Shown here piece by piece: positions 17,330-26,155 of a DNA stretch of 64,000 nt (position 1 is the first letter of the stretch; each line of letters starts with the position of its first letter). Under the pieces are notes generated by a model that did no database searches, had not been told where the DNA came from, and saw only the letters and a program-made list of their open reading frames with translations. The position numbers and the translations under genes are program-made. Origin of the DNA: Actinoplanes sp040639655 (GTDB lineage Bacteria > Actinomycetota > Actinomycetes > Mycobacteriales > Micromonosporaceae); contig NZ_JBFAAI010000013.1 of NCBI RefSeq assembly GCF_040639655.1, forward strand, positions 124,001 through 188,000. The letters are read 5' to 3'.

Positions 17330-17429
17330 GTGCCGGGCCGATTCCGAGCGTGCCGGGCCGATTCCGAGCGTGCCGGGCCGATTCCGAGCCTGTCGGGCCG
17401 ATTCCGAGCGTGCCAGGCCGATCCCGAGC
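17330..17429. repeat. 20-bp tandem repeat, five copies
   Basis: Five consecutive 20-bp units with consensus GTGCCGGGCCGATTCCGAGC; the first three are identical, the last two carry two differences each, and a decayed sixth follows at 17430-17449. It lies 3' of the MFS gene and upstream of the hydrolase promoter. Confidence 0.92.
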
Positions 17430-17488
17430 GAGGCGGACCGTACCCGGGCGCGGTGGGCGTGGCGGGCCGGACGCCGGGGTGGTTGCGG

Positions 17489-18784
17489 TCAGGCGGCGAC
17501 CACCGTCCGAGCGGACTCCGGGCGCGGGCGGGCGTCGAGTTCACGCCAGGCGGGGAACAGGAACGGGGCCACGGTGACGACCAGATAGCCGAGCGCGGCC
17601 ACCAGCGCCGCGGTCTGCAGGCCCAGCCGGTCGGTGGCCCAGCCGCCGATGACACCGCCGAACGGGATCCCGGCCCAGGAGACGGCTATCAGCACGCTGA
17701 TGACACGGCCGTGCAGGTGGGTGGGGATGCGACGGTAGACGGCGGCCATCAGGATCGGGTTGACCGTCGACATCAGTGCACCGGCCAGGGCGGCGGTGAC
17801 CAGGACCGTCCACATCCGGTCGGTGAAGGCGAGGGCGAGCAGCTGGGCGGGACCGCCGAGGAAGAAGCACACGCCGACGGTGAGACGCCGGGGGAGCCGT
17901 GGCGCCATCACCGTGTAGAGGATGTTCCCCGCGACGGCGCCCAGGCCGAAGGCGGTGCCGATCACGCCGAGGGCGGCGGGGCCGTGCGGTCCCTCGCGGA
18001 CCCAGACCGGTACGAAGACGGTCGCGAAAGCCTGGTCGAACATGTTCGTGGCGAACAGCATCGACATGACGCCGACGATGAGCCGGTCGGAGTGCACGTA
18101 CCGGAAGCCGTCCCGCAGAGCCGCGGTGTACCCCTGATGCTCGCTCTCGGCGAGGGCCGCCGCGTCGGCATGACCGACCCGGACCAGGATGCCGATGATC
18201 AGCGCGCTGGCGGCGAAGGAGAGCGCGTCGAAGAGCAGGACCGAGGCCGGGCCGAAGGCGGCGATGAGCACCCCGGCCAGCGGCAGGCCGACGAGTGTCG
18301 AGGCACGGCAGATGCCGTCGTACATCGCGGTGCCGCGTTCGGTGGAGACGCCGGCCGCCGCGAGCGTCCGTGGCAGCAGCGCGCGCTTGGCGGCGTCGCC
18401 GAAGCCGCGTAAGGCGCCGGCCAGGGCGATCAGCGCCAGCAGCACGCCAAGCGACACGGAGTCGCAGTAGGCGATCACCGGTATGCCGGCGACGGCGAGG
18501 ACGCTGGCCGTGTCGGCGACCACCGCGGTCGGGCGCGGGCCGACCCGGTCCACGATCGGGCCGCCGATGAGGCCGGCCAGCACGTACGGCAGCATCTCGG
18601 CCAGCCCGGCCAGTCCGGCGAGCAGCGCCGAATCCTGCGTGGTGAGAACCAGCCAGGGTACGGCCACGAAGGTGATCCGGCTGCCGAGCATGGAGAGCGC
18701 CTCGGCGGTGAGAAGAGCGCCCAGCTGACGGTTCACCACGTGACGCGGGCGAACCTGCCCGCGGGGGAGATGAGCGACGGGCAC
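17489..18784 (-). CDS. MFS transporter, MdrT/enterobactin-exporter-like
   Basis: A 431-residue major facilitator protein with about twelve hydrophobic helices. The early LSMLGSRITFVAVPWLVL segment and the motif-A-like GGPIVDRVGPRPTAV are typical of the MFS_3/EntS-like drug exporters. The substrate cannot be read. GTG 18784 is supported by TATGTT 6 nt upstream; a GTG 16 codons in (VVNRQLG) is the alternative. It has no operon partner: a repeat lies downstream. Confidence 0.88.
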   Translation of the reverse strand: MPVAHLPRGQVRPRHVVNRQLGALLTAEALSMLGSRITFVAVPWLVLTTQDSALLAGLAGLAEMLPYVLAGLIGGPIVDRVGPRPTAVVADTASVLAVAGIPVIAYCDSVSLGVLLALIALAGALRGFGDAAKRALLPRTLAAAGVSTERGTAMYDGICRASTLVGLPLAGVLIAAFGPASVLLFDALSFAASALIIGILVRVGHADAAALAESEHQGYTAALRDGFRYVHSDRLIVGVMSMLFATNMFDQAFATVFVPVWVREGPHGPAALGVIGTAFGLGAVAGNILYTVMAPRLPRRLTVGVCFFLGGPAQLLALAFTDRMWTVLVTAALAGALMSTVNPILMAAVYRRIPTHLHGRVISVLIAVSWAGIPFGGVIGGWATDRLGLQTAALVAALGYLVVTVAPFLFPAWRELDARPRPESARTVVAA

Positions 18785-18790
18785 CGACCG

Positions 18791-18796
18791 AACATA
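18791..18796 (-). promoter_or_regulatory. -10 box, leaderless start of MFS gene
   Basis: Minus-strand TATGTT separated by 6 nt from the GTG at 18784. Confidence 0.5.
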
Positions 18797-18845
18797 TGAT
18801 TCTCGGCCGGTCGCGGCAAGATGGTCATCGATGCCTGGGAATGTC

Positions 18846-19535
18846 TCACGCCGGCGGCAGATGGTCGATCACGTTGTACCGGTCCAGTGTCAGAGTCCCG
18901 GAGGTGGCGGCGAACCGGGTGATCGAGGCGTTGCGGACGTTGCCCGACTCCTTCTCCACCGCCAGCACCTGGTCCCAGCCGAGTTCCTCGATGACGGCAC
19001 GCATCATGAGCACGACCGCGTCGTGCGCGACCACGATCACGCGTTCGCCGGGATGCCGGGTGTGCAGGTCGTCCAGAAAGGACCGCAGCCGCACCGCGAT
19101 GTCGGCGAAGGACTCGCCACCGGGTGGTGTGTACTCGAACTCGCCGGCGGCGGCTCGCCGGCCCGCCTCGTCCGGGAAACGGGCCGCGACCGCCGCGCGG
19201 GTCAGCAGCTCGAGCTCGCCCATCAGCCGGTCGACGAGGCGGTCGTCGGTGCCGGGTGCCGGAAGATCCAGGCCGGAGGCCTCGGCGGCGATGCGCCAGG
19301 TCTCCCGGGCCCGCAGATACGGCGAAGTGATCACCACCTGTGGCCGGTGTTCCTCGGGGAGGGCGGCCAGCCAGCGCCCGAGCGCCGCGGCCTGCTCCTC
19401 GCCGGTCTCGGTGAGCGGCACCTCGGCGTCACGCCCGCTCACCGCCACCTCCATCAGCCCGTCCGCGTCGGCGGCGGGGAAGGCGACATTGGCCAGGCTC
19501 TGCCCGTGCCGGACCAGAATCAGTTCAGCGACCAT
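18846..19535 (-). CDS. histidine phosphatase family protein (phosphoglycerate-mutase-like)
   Basis: A 229-residue protein with the RHG motif LVRHGQSLANV at residues 7-17 and the second catalytic His in VVAHDAVVLMM. It is expected to form a phosphohistidine and hydrolyse a small phosphoester; the true substrate is unknown. ATG 19535 is supported by TAGGGT 6 nt upstream, i.e. a leaderless transcript. The gene is divergent from the LysE-type exporter. Confidence 0.9.
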   Translation of the reverse strand: MVAELILVRHGQSLANVAFPAADADGLMEVAVSGRDAEVPLTETGEEQAAALGRWLAALPEEHRPQVVITSPYLRARETWRIAAEASGLDLPAPGTDDRLVDRLMGELELLTRAAVAARFPDEAGRRAAAGEFEYTPPGGESFADIAVRLRSFLDDLHTRHPGERVIVVAHDAVVLMMRAVIEELGWDQVLAVEKESGNVRNASITRFAATSGTLTLDRYNVIDHLPPA

Positions 19536-19541
19536 GATCGG

Positions 19542-19547
19542 ACCCTA
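19542..19547 (-). promoter_or_regulatory. -10 box, leaderless start of phosphatase
   Basis: Minus-strand TAGGGT separated by 6 nt from the ATG at 19535. Confidence 0.5.
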
Positions 19548-19787
19548 TCGAGCCGGAGGGCCTCCGGTCACGCTCTGAGGTCGATGTGAAACGTCACGTG
19601 ATCAACATGTTGATTGCGTGATGCCCGTTCTGCACACCGAAAATCGCTGGCTGTACGGCGCGGCGGCGCCCCAGGATGGCGGCGTGACCAAGTCGGAGCC
19701 GTACCTCGCCGTTCCTGCCGCCGTGACCGATCGGGCCGGGCGGCAGCAGGCGGGCCCCTGTCGGACGGCGGGTTCACGGCAGCGGTC

Positions 19788-20390
19788 ATGAGCGGGGCGT
19801 TCCTGGCCGGCGTGGTCGCCGGGTACGGCATCGCGGTGCCCGTCGGTGCGATCGGCGTGCTGATCGCCGGGCTGAGCGCTCGAACGTCGCTGCGGGTCGG
19901 CGCGGCCGCCGGGATGGGCGCGGCCACCGCGGACGGCATCTACGCCCTGGTGGCGGTTGCCGGTGGAGCAGTCGTCGCCTCGGCCGTCGCGCCGGTGGCG
20001 ACACCGTTGCGCTGGGCCGGTGCGCTGATCCTGCTCGCGCTCGCCGGGTGGACCGCGCTGGGCGCGATCCGTGGACCGGGTCTCACGCGACGGGACGAGC
20101 GGCCGGCGACGGCGCTCCGGGCGTACCTCGGGGTGCTCGCTCTGACCCTGCTCAACCCGGCGACCGTGATCTATTTCGCGGCACTGGTGCTGGGCAGTGG
20201 CGGCACCGGAGGCGGCGCCTGGTTCGTCGCCGGTGCCTTCCTCGCCTCGGCGAGCTGGGAGCTGCTGATCGCCGGTGGTGGATCGCTGATCGGCCGCTTC
20301 CTCGCCGGTGACCGGGGCCGCCTGATCACCGCCCTGATCTCCAGCGTGGTGATCGCCGGCCTCGCCCTGCACCTGCTCCTGGACGTCTGA
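19788..20390 (+). CDS. LysE/RhtB family exporter
   Basis: A 200-residue membrane protein with about six hydrophobic helices. GYGIAVPVGAIGVLIAGLS near the N-terminus is the LysE-type signature (usual GPxNxxxx region modified to PVGAIGV), and LTLLNPATVIYFAAL is the conserved NP segment. It likely exports an amino acid or related small molecule. ATG 19788 starts directly before the first helix; the frame is open 174 nt further 5' but that part is not hydrophobic and has no clear signal. Confidence 0.85.
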   Translation: MSGAFLAGVVAGYGIAVPVGAIGVLIAGLSARTSLRVGAAAGMGAATADGIYALVAVAGGAVVASAVAPVATPLRWAGALILLALAGWTALGAIRGPGLTRRDERPATALRAYLGVLALTLLNPATVIYFAALVLGSGGTGGGAWFVAGAFLASASWELLIAGGGSLIGRFLAGDRGRLITALISSVVIAGLALHLLLDV

Positions 20391-20411
20391 CCGGGCGTGG
20401 TGGGCGGGGGC

Positions 20412-20516
20412 AGGCGGGCGGGGCGGTGTCACAGGTGCTCGGGCGCCTCCCGGACCGAGGGCGGGGAGAGGCGGGCGGGGCGGTGTCACAGGTGCTTGGA
20501 CGCCTCCCGGATCGAG
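20412..20516. repeat. 57-bp direct duplication of the alkD 3' end
   Basis: Segments 20412-20459 and 20469-20516 are 48 bp each and differ at three positions. The second is the 3' end of the minus-strand AlkD gene including its stop; the first, downstream of the stop, would encode a near-identical tail (LSVREAPEHL versus LSIREASKHL). Confidence 0.85.
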
Positions 20517-21166
20517 AGGGGGGACAGATTGCCGGCGTGAGCGGTCAGGAAGGCGCGGACGGCGGCGGGGTCGGTGCGGGCGTAGTGCCGCAGTGCCCAC
20601 CCGATCGCCTTGCGCACGAAGAAGTCGCGGTGACCGGCCTGCCGGGCGCAGTAGCCGAACAGGCGGCCGGTGTCGGTCGCCTCCCGGTAGTGCAGCTGGT
20701 GCAGGATCGCCGTGCGGACCAGCCACATGTCGGCCGCGCCGGACCACTCGTCCATCCGGGCAGTCTGGGCCGGATGCCGCCGTACCAGATCGGCCACCAC
20801 GTGGGTGGCCAGCGGGTCCACTGTGTCCCACCAGGATTTCGTGGTGATCAGCTCGCCGACCGTGTCGAGGAACGCCGGGCCCGCGACACCGATGTGCCGG
20901 ATCAGGTAGTCGCAGGCGAACTGCTGGAACTCGCGCTCGTCGCGTGCCCAGCAGGCCAGGGCCACGTCGCGCAGCTCGGACTCGGCCGGTGGTGGCAGCC
21001 CGGCGAGCGCCACCCGGGCTCGCGCCCGCCGCACGGCGCTGGTCAGGCCCAGGAAGGGGAACTGGTCGCGCATGTAGGCGGCCGCACCCACGGCCCTCTC
21101 CGGGTCGCGGGCCTGCTCGAACGCACCGGCCAGCCGGTCGACAAGCACCACCGCGAGGTCGCTCAT
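20486..21166 (-). CDS. DNA alkylation repair protein (AlkD-like)
   Basis: A 226-residue HEAT-repeat DNA glycosylase-like protein of the AlkC/AlkD group, expected to remove alkylated purines. Signature segments are WARDEREFQQFACDYL, ITTKSWWDTVDPLATH, DEWSGAADMWLVRTAILHQL and the end FVRKAIGWALRHYARTDP. The catalytic Asp-Trp region of AlkD is represented by MWLVRTA. CAGGAT lies 6 nt before the ATG, near the leaderless pattern. The last codons are tandemly duplicated beyond the stop. Confidence 0.88.
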   Translation of the reverse strand: MSDLAVVLVDRLAGAFEQARDPERAVGAAAYMRDQFPFLGLTSAVRRARARVALAGLPPPAESELRDVALACWARDEREFQQFACDYLIRHIGVAGPAFLDTVGELITTKSWWDTVDPLATHVVADLVRRHPAQTARMDEWSGAADMWLVRTAILHQLHYREATDTGRLFGYCARQAGHRDFFVRKAIGWALRHYARTDPAAVRAFLTAHAGNLSPLSIREASKHL

Positions 21167-21218
21167 GCCCGCATCCTGTCACCGGGGTGCGACAGAAACC
21201 CGCGGACGAGGATCGTCG

Positions 21219-21224
21219 TAGGCT
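21219..21224 (+). promoter_or_regulatory. -10 box, leaderless start
   Basis: TAGGCT separated by 6 nt from the GTG at 21231. Confidence 0.55.
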
Positions 21225-21230
21225 GGCGGG

Positions 21231-21857
21231 GTGGCAGAGCGAGCCGCCGCCGGGGGCGGGAAATGGGTCGACGTCGCGCCCGAGCGGCTGCCCCGGTGGC
21301 TGGAGAACTTCGCGGCGCGCCATGGCGCGTACGCGGAAGAAGGTCTGACCGTGACCGGAGCGGACGGTGCGTCGGCGACGCTGCATCTCCCGCCGGGTGC
21401 GGTGGCCGTCTCGACCGTGGCGGACCTGATCGACGAGGCACGCCGGCCGCGGAGGCTGGGTCTGCTGCTGGCCCGCAAGGGCGCCGTCGCCGTCGGCATC
21501 GCCGACGGCGACGAACTCGTCGCGTCCAAGGTGGACACCCATTACGTGCAGGGGCGCACGGCGGCGGGCGGCTGGTCACAGCAGCGCTTCGCGCGCCGGC
21601 GCGACAACCAGGCCAAGGCTGCGGCTGCCGATGGCGCCGGCATCGCCGGTCGCATTCTTCTTCCTGAGGTACGCAGGATCGCCGCGCTCGTCACCGGCGG
21701 CGACCGTTCCGCCGTCGAGGCGATCCTGGCCGCACCCCAGCTGGCGCCGGTCGCCGCGTTGCGGTCCGGCCGGTTGCTCGACGTGCCGGAGCCGCGGCAC
21801 GCGGTCCTGGTGTCCGCCGTGGCCGCGGCCCGTGCCGTGCCGATCCTGGTGCACTGA
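21231..21857 (+). CDS. acVLRF1-type peptidyl-tRNA hydrolase
   Basis: A 208-residue actinobacterial member of the VLRF1 group, related to eukaryotic Vms1/ANKZF1 and eRF1, which cleave peptidyl-tRNA on stalled 50S subunits. The key motif AAGGWSQQRFARRRDNQ spans residues 111-127, with Gln117/Gln118 in the release-factor-like loop and the Arg-rich tail that follows. The second half (LVTGGDRSAVEAIL) matches the eRF1 domain 3-like part. GTG 21231 is fixed by the leaderless promoter. It is convergent with the protease gene. Confidence 0.82.
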   Translation: MAERAAAGGGKWVDVAPERLPRWLENFAARHGAYAEEGLTVTGADGASATLHLPPGAVAVSTVADLIDEARRPRRLGLLLARKGAVAVGIADGDELVASKVDTHYVQGRTAAGGWSQQRFARRRDNQAKAAAADGAGIAGRILLPEVRRIAALVTGGDRSAVEAILAAPQLAPVAALRSGRLLDVPEPRHAVLVSAVAAARAVPILVH

Positions 21858-21860
21858 CCG

Positions 21861-21928
21861 GTTACAGAGTCACGCCGGTCACAGAGTCACGCCGGTCACA
21901 GAGTCACGCCGCTTACAGAGTCACGCCG
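21861..21928. repeat. 17-bp tandem repeat, four copies, at the protease 3' end
   Basis: Units at 21861, 21878, 21895 and 21912 with consensus GTCACAGAGTCACGCCG. The last unit contains the final codons and stop (21913-21915) of the minus-strand protease; the other three lie past the stop. Confidence 0.92.
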
Positions 21929-22827
21929 GGCTTGAAGGTGTCGCACTGCTTCGGGTCGCCGCTCTCCCAGCCGACCCGGAACCAGCGCTGACGCTGCTCG
22001 GCCGTGCCGTGGGTGAACTGCTCCGGGTTGACCTGGCCACCGCCCTGCTTCTGGAGGGTGTCGTCGCCGATCTGGCCGGCGGTCTGGATGCCCTCCTGGA
22101 TGTCGGTCTCGGTGAGGCTCTTGAAGATCTTGTCGCCGTCCTTGTCCACCGTGTTCGCGGCGGCGTTCGCCCAGGCCCCGGCGTAGCAGTCGGCCTGCAG
22201 CTCCAGCTTCACCGACTCCTGGTTGGCGGAGTCCGGGTCACGCTCCTGCCGCCGGCGCATCTCGGCCTCGGTGCCGAGCACGTCCTGTACGTGGTGGCCG
22301 TACTCGTGGGCCAGGACGTACGGCTGGGCGAACTCGCCGGGAGCGCCGAGCTGCTTGGAGAGCACCTGGTAGAAGGAGAGATCGATGTACACCCGGTCGT
22401 CGGCGGGGCAGTAGAACGGGCCTACACCGGAATCCGCCGATCCGCAGCCCGTGCTGACCCGCTGCGAGAAGATGATCGTGGTGGCCGGCTTGTACTGCTC
22501 GCCGAACGACTCGGGGAGCTGCTGCTGCCAGTACCGCTGGATCGACGTCACATAGAGCGCGTTACGGCACTCCAGCAACTGGACCCGCTGTTGCTCGTTC
22601 GCACACTGCTCGAGGTTGTTCGCCGGTGGCGGGGCGGCACTGTCGTTGCCGCCGAGGGAGTTGATCCCGAAGAAACCGCCGACCAGGGCGATGGCCAGGG
22701 TGATCACGATTCCGGCGAGTCCTCCTCCACCGATCGGCAGGCCACCGATGCCACCGCCGCCGCCGCCCGATCCACGGGCGTCCTGTACCGATCCGGCGTC
22801 GATGTCGGCGCGTTCGTTGAGTTCCAT
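21913..22827 (-). CDS. neutral zinc metallopeptidase (YpfJ family), membrane-anchored
   Basis: A 304-residue protein. Residues 1-35 are Gly-rich and cytoplasmic, followed by one helix (GIVITLAIALVGGFFGI); the rest is outside. The zinc site is HEYGHHVQD, with the downstream acidic ligand likely in LELQADCYAGAWA, and Cys pairs that may form disulfides. Substrate unknown. ATG 22827 has GAAGGTGAG upstream. A 16-bp piece including this ribosome site is duplicated 27 bp upstream, and the 3' end is tandemly repeated. Confidence 0.9.
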   Translation of the reverse strand: MELNERADIDAGSVQDARGSGGGGGGIGGLPIGGGGLAGIVITLAIALVGGFFGINSLGGNDSAAPPPANNLEQCANEQQRVQLLECRNALYVTSIQRYWQQQLPESFGEQYKPATTIIFSQRVSTGCGSADSGVGPFYCPADDRVYIDLSFYQVLSKQLGAPGEFAQPYVLAHEYGHHVQDVLGTEAEMRRRQERDPDSANQESVKLELQADCYAGAWANAAANTVDKDGDKIFKSLTETDIQEGIQTAGQIGDDTLQKQGGGQVNPEQFTHGTAEQRQRWFRVGWESGDPKQCDTFKPGVTL

Positions 22828-22834
22828 GTCGTCT

Positions 22835-22877
22835 CACCTTCAGCACGGTTACCCGGCGAGCCACCTTCAGCACGGTT
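22835..22877. repeat. 16-bp direct duplication over the protease ribosome-binding site
   Basis: CACCTTCAGCACGGTT at 22835-22850 and 22862-22877, 27 bp apart. The copy nearest the gene provides its Shine-Dalgarno (GAAGGTGAG on the minus strand). Confidence 0.8.
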
Positions 22878-22939
22878 GCGAGGCGTGTACCCGATGATCT
22901 TGTGAATTAATCGGGTGGGAGGTGTCACCCGGGGCCCGG

Positions 22940-22945
22940 TAGGAT
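22940..22945 (+). promoter_or_regulatory. -10 box ahead of ABC-F leader
   Basis: TAGGAT separated by 6 nt from GTG 22952, the first codon of a seven-codon mini-ORF. This places the ABC-F transcript start about 105 nt before the gene. Confidence 0.5.
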
Positions 22946-22951
22946 GGCCGG

Positions 22952-22972
22952 GTGCTGCTCTGCGAAGGCTGA
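22952..22972 (+). CDS. candidate leader peptide (V-L-L-C-E-G, stop)
   Basis: GTG CTG CTC TGC GAA GGC TGA at the predicted 5' end of the ABC-F transcript, so it would be translated leaderless. Its stop codon lies inside the 5' arm of a downstream hairpin (22967-22973 pairs with 23027-23033). A ribosome stalled here would change the fold, as in drug-responsive leaders of ABC-F genes. Too short to prove by sequence alone. Confidence 0.35.
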   Translation: MLLCEG

Positions 22973-23033
22973 CCTGCCCCGCCGCCGACCGTCATCTGCG
23001 ATGGCCGGCGCTTTTCTGCGCCCTGAGTCAGCC
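22967..23033 (+). promoter_or_regulatory. ABC-F leader hairpins, attenuator-like
   Basis: Outer stem GGCTGAC (22967-22973) with GTCAGCC (23027-23033). Inner stem GGCGC (23007-23011) with GCGCC (23018-23022) around a TTTTCT loop. The outer arm overlaps the mini-ORF stop. It could form a terminator or mask the ABC-F start; no long T-run follows. Confidence 0.4.
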
Positions 23034-23056
23034 GTCTCACCGAGAGCGAGAAACCC

Positions 23057-24661
<1,605 letters not shown>

Positions 24662-25066
24662 GGCCGGATCATCGTCGATCCTCAGTTGTCAACTGGTGCC
24701 CACACAGACAGTGCGATGTTCGGGCGTTTGCGAACAGGTCGGGCGGTCGCCGGTCGCTCTCGAGCAAGGTCGAGAGTCACGCCATGGAGCGATCACAGCA
24801 CTCTCCGAAGCGATCGAGGGGCTCCCCTCGATCGAGTGTTTTCGCAGGTGATCGATGGTCTTGGGCGGGCGGCCTACGACTCGGAAATGCATGCCACTGC
24901 CCAGCCGGCAAACTGTCTGACATTGATGCCGGTGGTAACCGTCAAGTTCCTGACAGTAATAAATGGGCACGTTCACGGGGGCTAGATGCCTGGCGCATGA
25001 TCGTCCGAGACGGTGTAATAGGTGGGACCGTATCTGACCGCACTGTCTGCGACGTGAGGATTCAAG
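24662..25066. other. 405-bp intergenic region with structured segment
   Basis: No coding frame with normal codon use. 24680-24842 has a chain of inverted repeats: CAGTTG/CAACTG near 24681, CTCTCGA (24757-24763) with TCGAGAG (24770-24776), and a strong terminator at 24811. It could be a small RNA or the 3' end of the ABC-F mRNA. 24843-25066 must hold the promoter of the HTH gene but I cannot pick a clear -35/-10. Confidence 0.4.
24811..24842 (+). terminator. rho-independent-like terminator
   Basis: CGATCGAGGGG (24811-24821) pairs perfectly with CCCCTCGATCG (24824-24834) around a 2-nt loop, followed by AGTGTTTT. It is the most classical terminator in the window, yet sits 150 nt after the ABC-F stop. 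Confidence 0.7.
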
Positions 25067-25294
25067 ATGGCAGCCACTGGCACAGCTACCAGTACTGAGA
25101 AGGGTCGTCGAATCGTCGGTAGCGAGCGGCAGTCGCTCGCCAAGGACCTGGTGAAGCGTTACACCGGCGGCGAGAGCATCCGCGCGCTTGCCGCCTCCAC
25201 CGGCCGTTCCTACGGATTCGTGCACCGGGTGCTCACCGAGTCGGGCGTGCAGTTGCGCCAGCGTGGTGGCGCTCGTCGCCGGAAGAAGGCGTGA
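25067..25294 (+). CDS. small helix-turn-helix protein
   Basis: A 75-residue basic protein. Residues 25-60 form a resolvase-like helix-turn-helix (VKRYTGGESIRALAASTG then RSYGFVHRVLTESG), and the end is Arg/Lys-rich. This family is widely conserved in actinobacteria; its targets are not known to me. ATG 25067 has GAGGA 7 nt upstream. The stop overlaps the GTG of the enoyl-CoA hydratase gene. Confidence 0.88.
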   Translation: MAATGTATSTEKGRRIVGSERQSLAKDLVKRYTGGESIRALAASTGRSYGFVHRVLTESGVQLRQRGGARRRKKA

Positions 25295-26082
25295 CGGCCG
25301 GGAACGCCCGACCAGGTTCGACCGACGAGGTAGGCGTTCGTTTTGAACAGGACGGGCCGGTCGCGACGGTGACGTTGTGCCGGCCCGACGTTCTCAATGC
25401 CCAGACTCCGGCGATGTGGACGGAGCTAGGCAACATTTCCCGTAAATTGCCGGGCGACGTACGGGTCGTCATTGTCCGAGCCGAGGGGCGCGCGTTTTCC
25501 GCGGGCCTGGATCTGTCGGTGGCACGGGGCGACGGCGATTCTTCACTGTCCCGGCTGGCGCAGTTGTCCGCGACCGAGTGCGCGGATCGGATTGCCGGGT
25601 TCCAGACCGCGTTCACCTGGTTGCGGAGTCCGTCCATTGTGACGATTGCCGCGGTTCAAGGACACGCGATCGGCGCCGGCTTCCAGCTCGCGCTGAACTG
25701 CGACATGCGGATCCTCGCCGAAGACGCGCGGTTCTCCATGGCGGAGGTCACCCTCGGGCTGGTTCCCGACCTGGGCGGCACGAAGCGGCTCACCGAGCTG
25801 GTCGGTCCGTCCCGGGCACTGGAGATCTGCGTGACCGGGCGGCGGATCGCCGCCGACGAGGCGGACCGGATCGGACTGGCCACCGCCGTGGTCCCCCGGA
25901 CCGAACTCGACGGAACGGTGACCGACCTGGCCGCGGCGGTGCTGGCGGCGGACCGGGGCGCGGTCGGCGAGATCAAGGCCCTGCTGGCGGGTGCACCCCT
26001 GCGGTCGTACGCGGAGCAGGACCGGGCCGAGCGTGAGGCCCAGACACGACGGCTCAGCGAACTGCTGGGCTCCGGGGAGTAG
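25291..26082 (+). CDS. enoyl-CoA hydratase/isomerase family protein
   Basis: A 263-residue crotonase-fold protein. The oxyanion-hole segments are GRAFSAGLDLS and GHAIGAGFQLALNCDMRI; the catalytic-region segment is FSMAEVTLGLVPDLGG. It likely hydrates or isomerises an acyl-CoA, chain length unknown. GTG 25291 overlaps the stop of the small HTH gene (GTGA), so it depends on coupling to that gene. Confidence 0.88.
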   Translation: MTAGNARPGSTDEVGVRFEQDGPVATVTLCRPDVLNAQTPAMWTELGNISRKLPGDVRVVIVRAEGRAFSAGLDLSVARGDGDSSLSRLAQLSATECADRIAGFQTAFTWLRSPSIVTIAAVQGHAIGAGFQLALNCDMRILAEDARFSMAEVTLGLVPDLGGTKRLTELVGPSRALEICVTGRRIAADEADRIGLATAVVPRTELDGTVTDLAAAVLAADRGAVGEIKALLAGAPLRSYAEQDRAEREAQTRRLSELLGSGE

Positions 26083-26155
26083 ATCACCTCCCGGGATTGT
26101 CGTACCCACGAGGCAGACTTCTTCCTGCCCCGTCGAACGACACCCGGGAGGTGAC

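Noticed and set aside
24784..25098. Frames in the ABC-F/HTH intergenic region
   Set aside because: Third positions are not G/C-biased and the frames cross the terminator.
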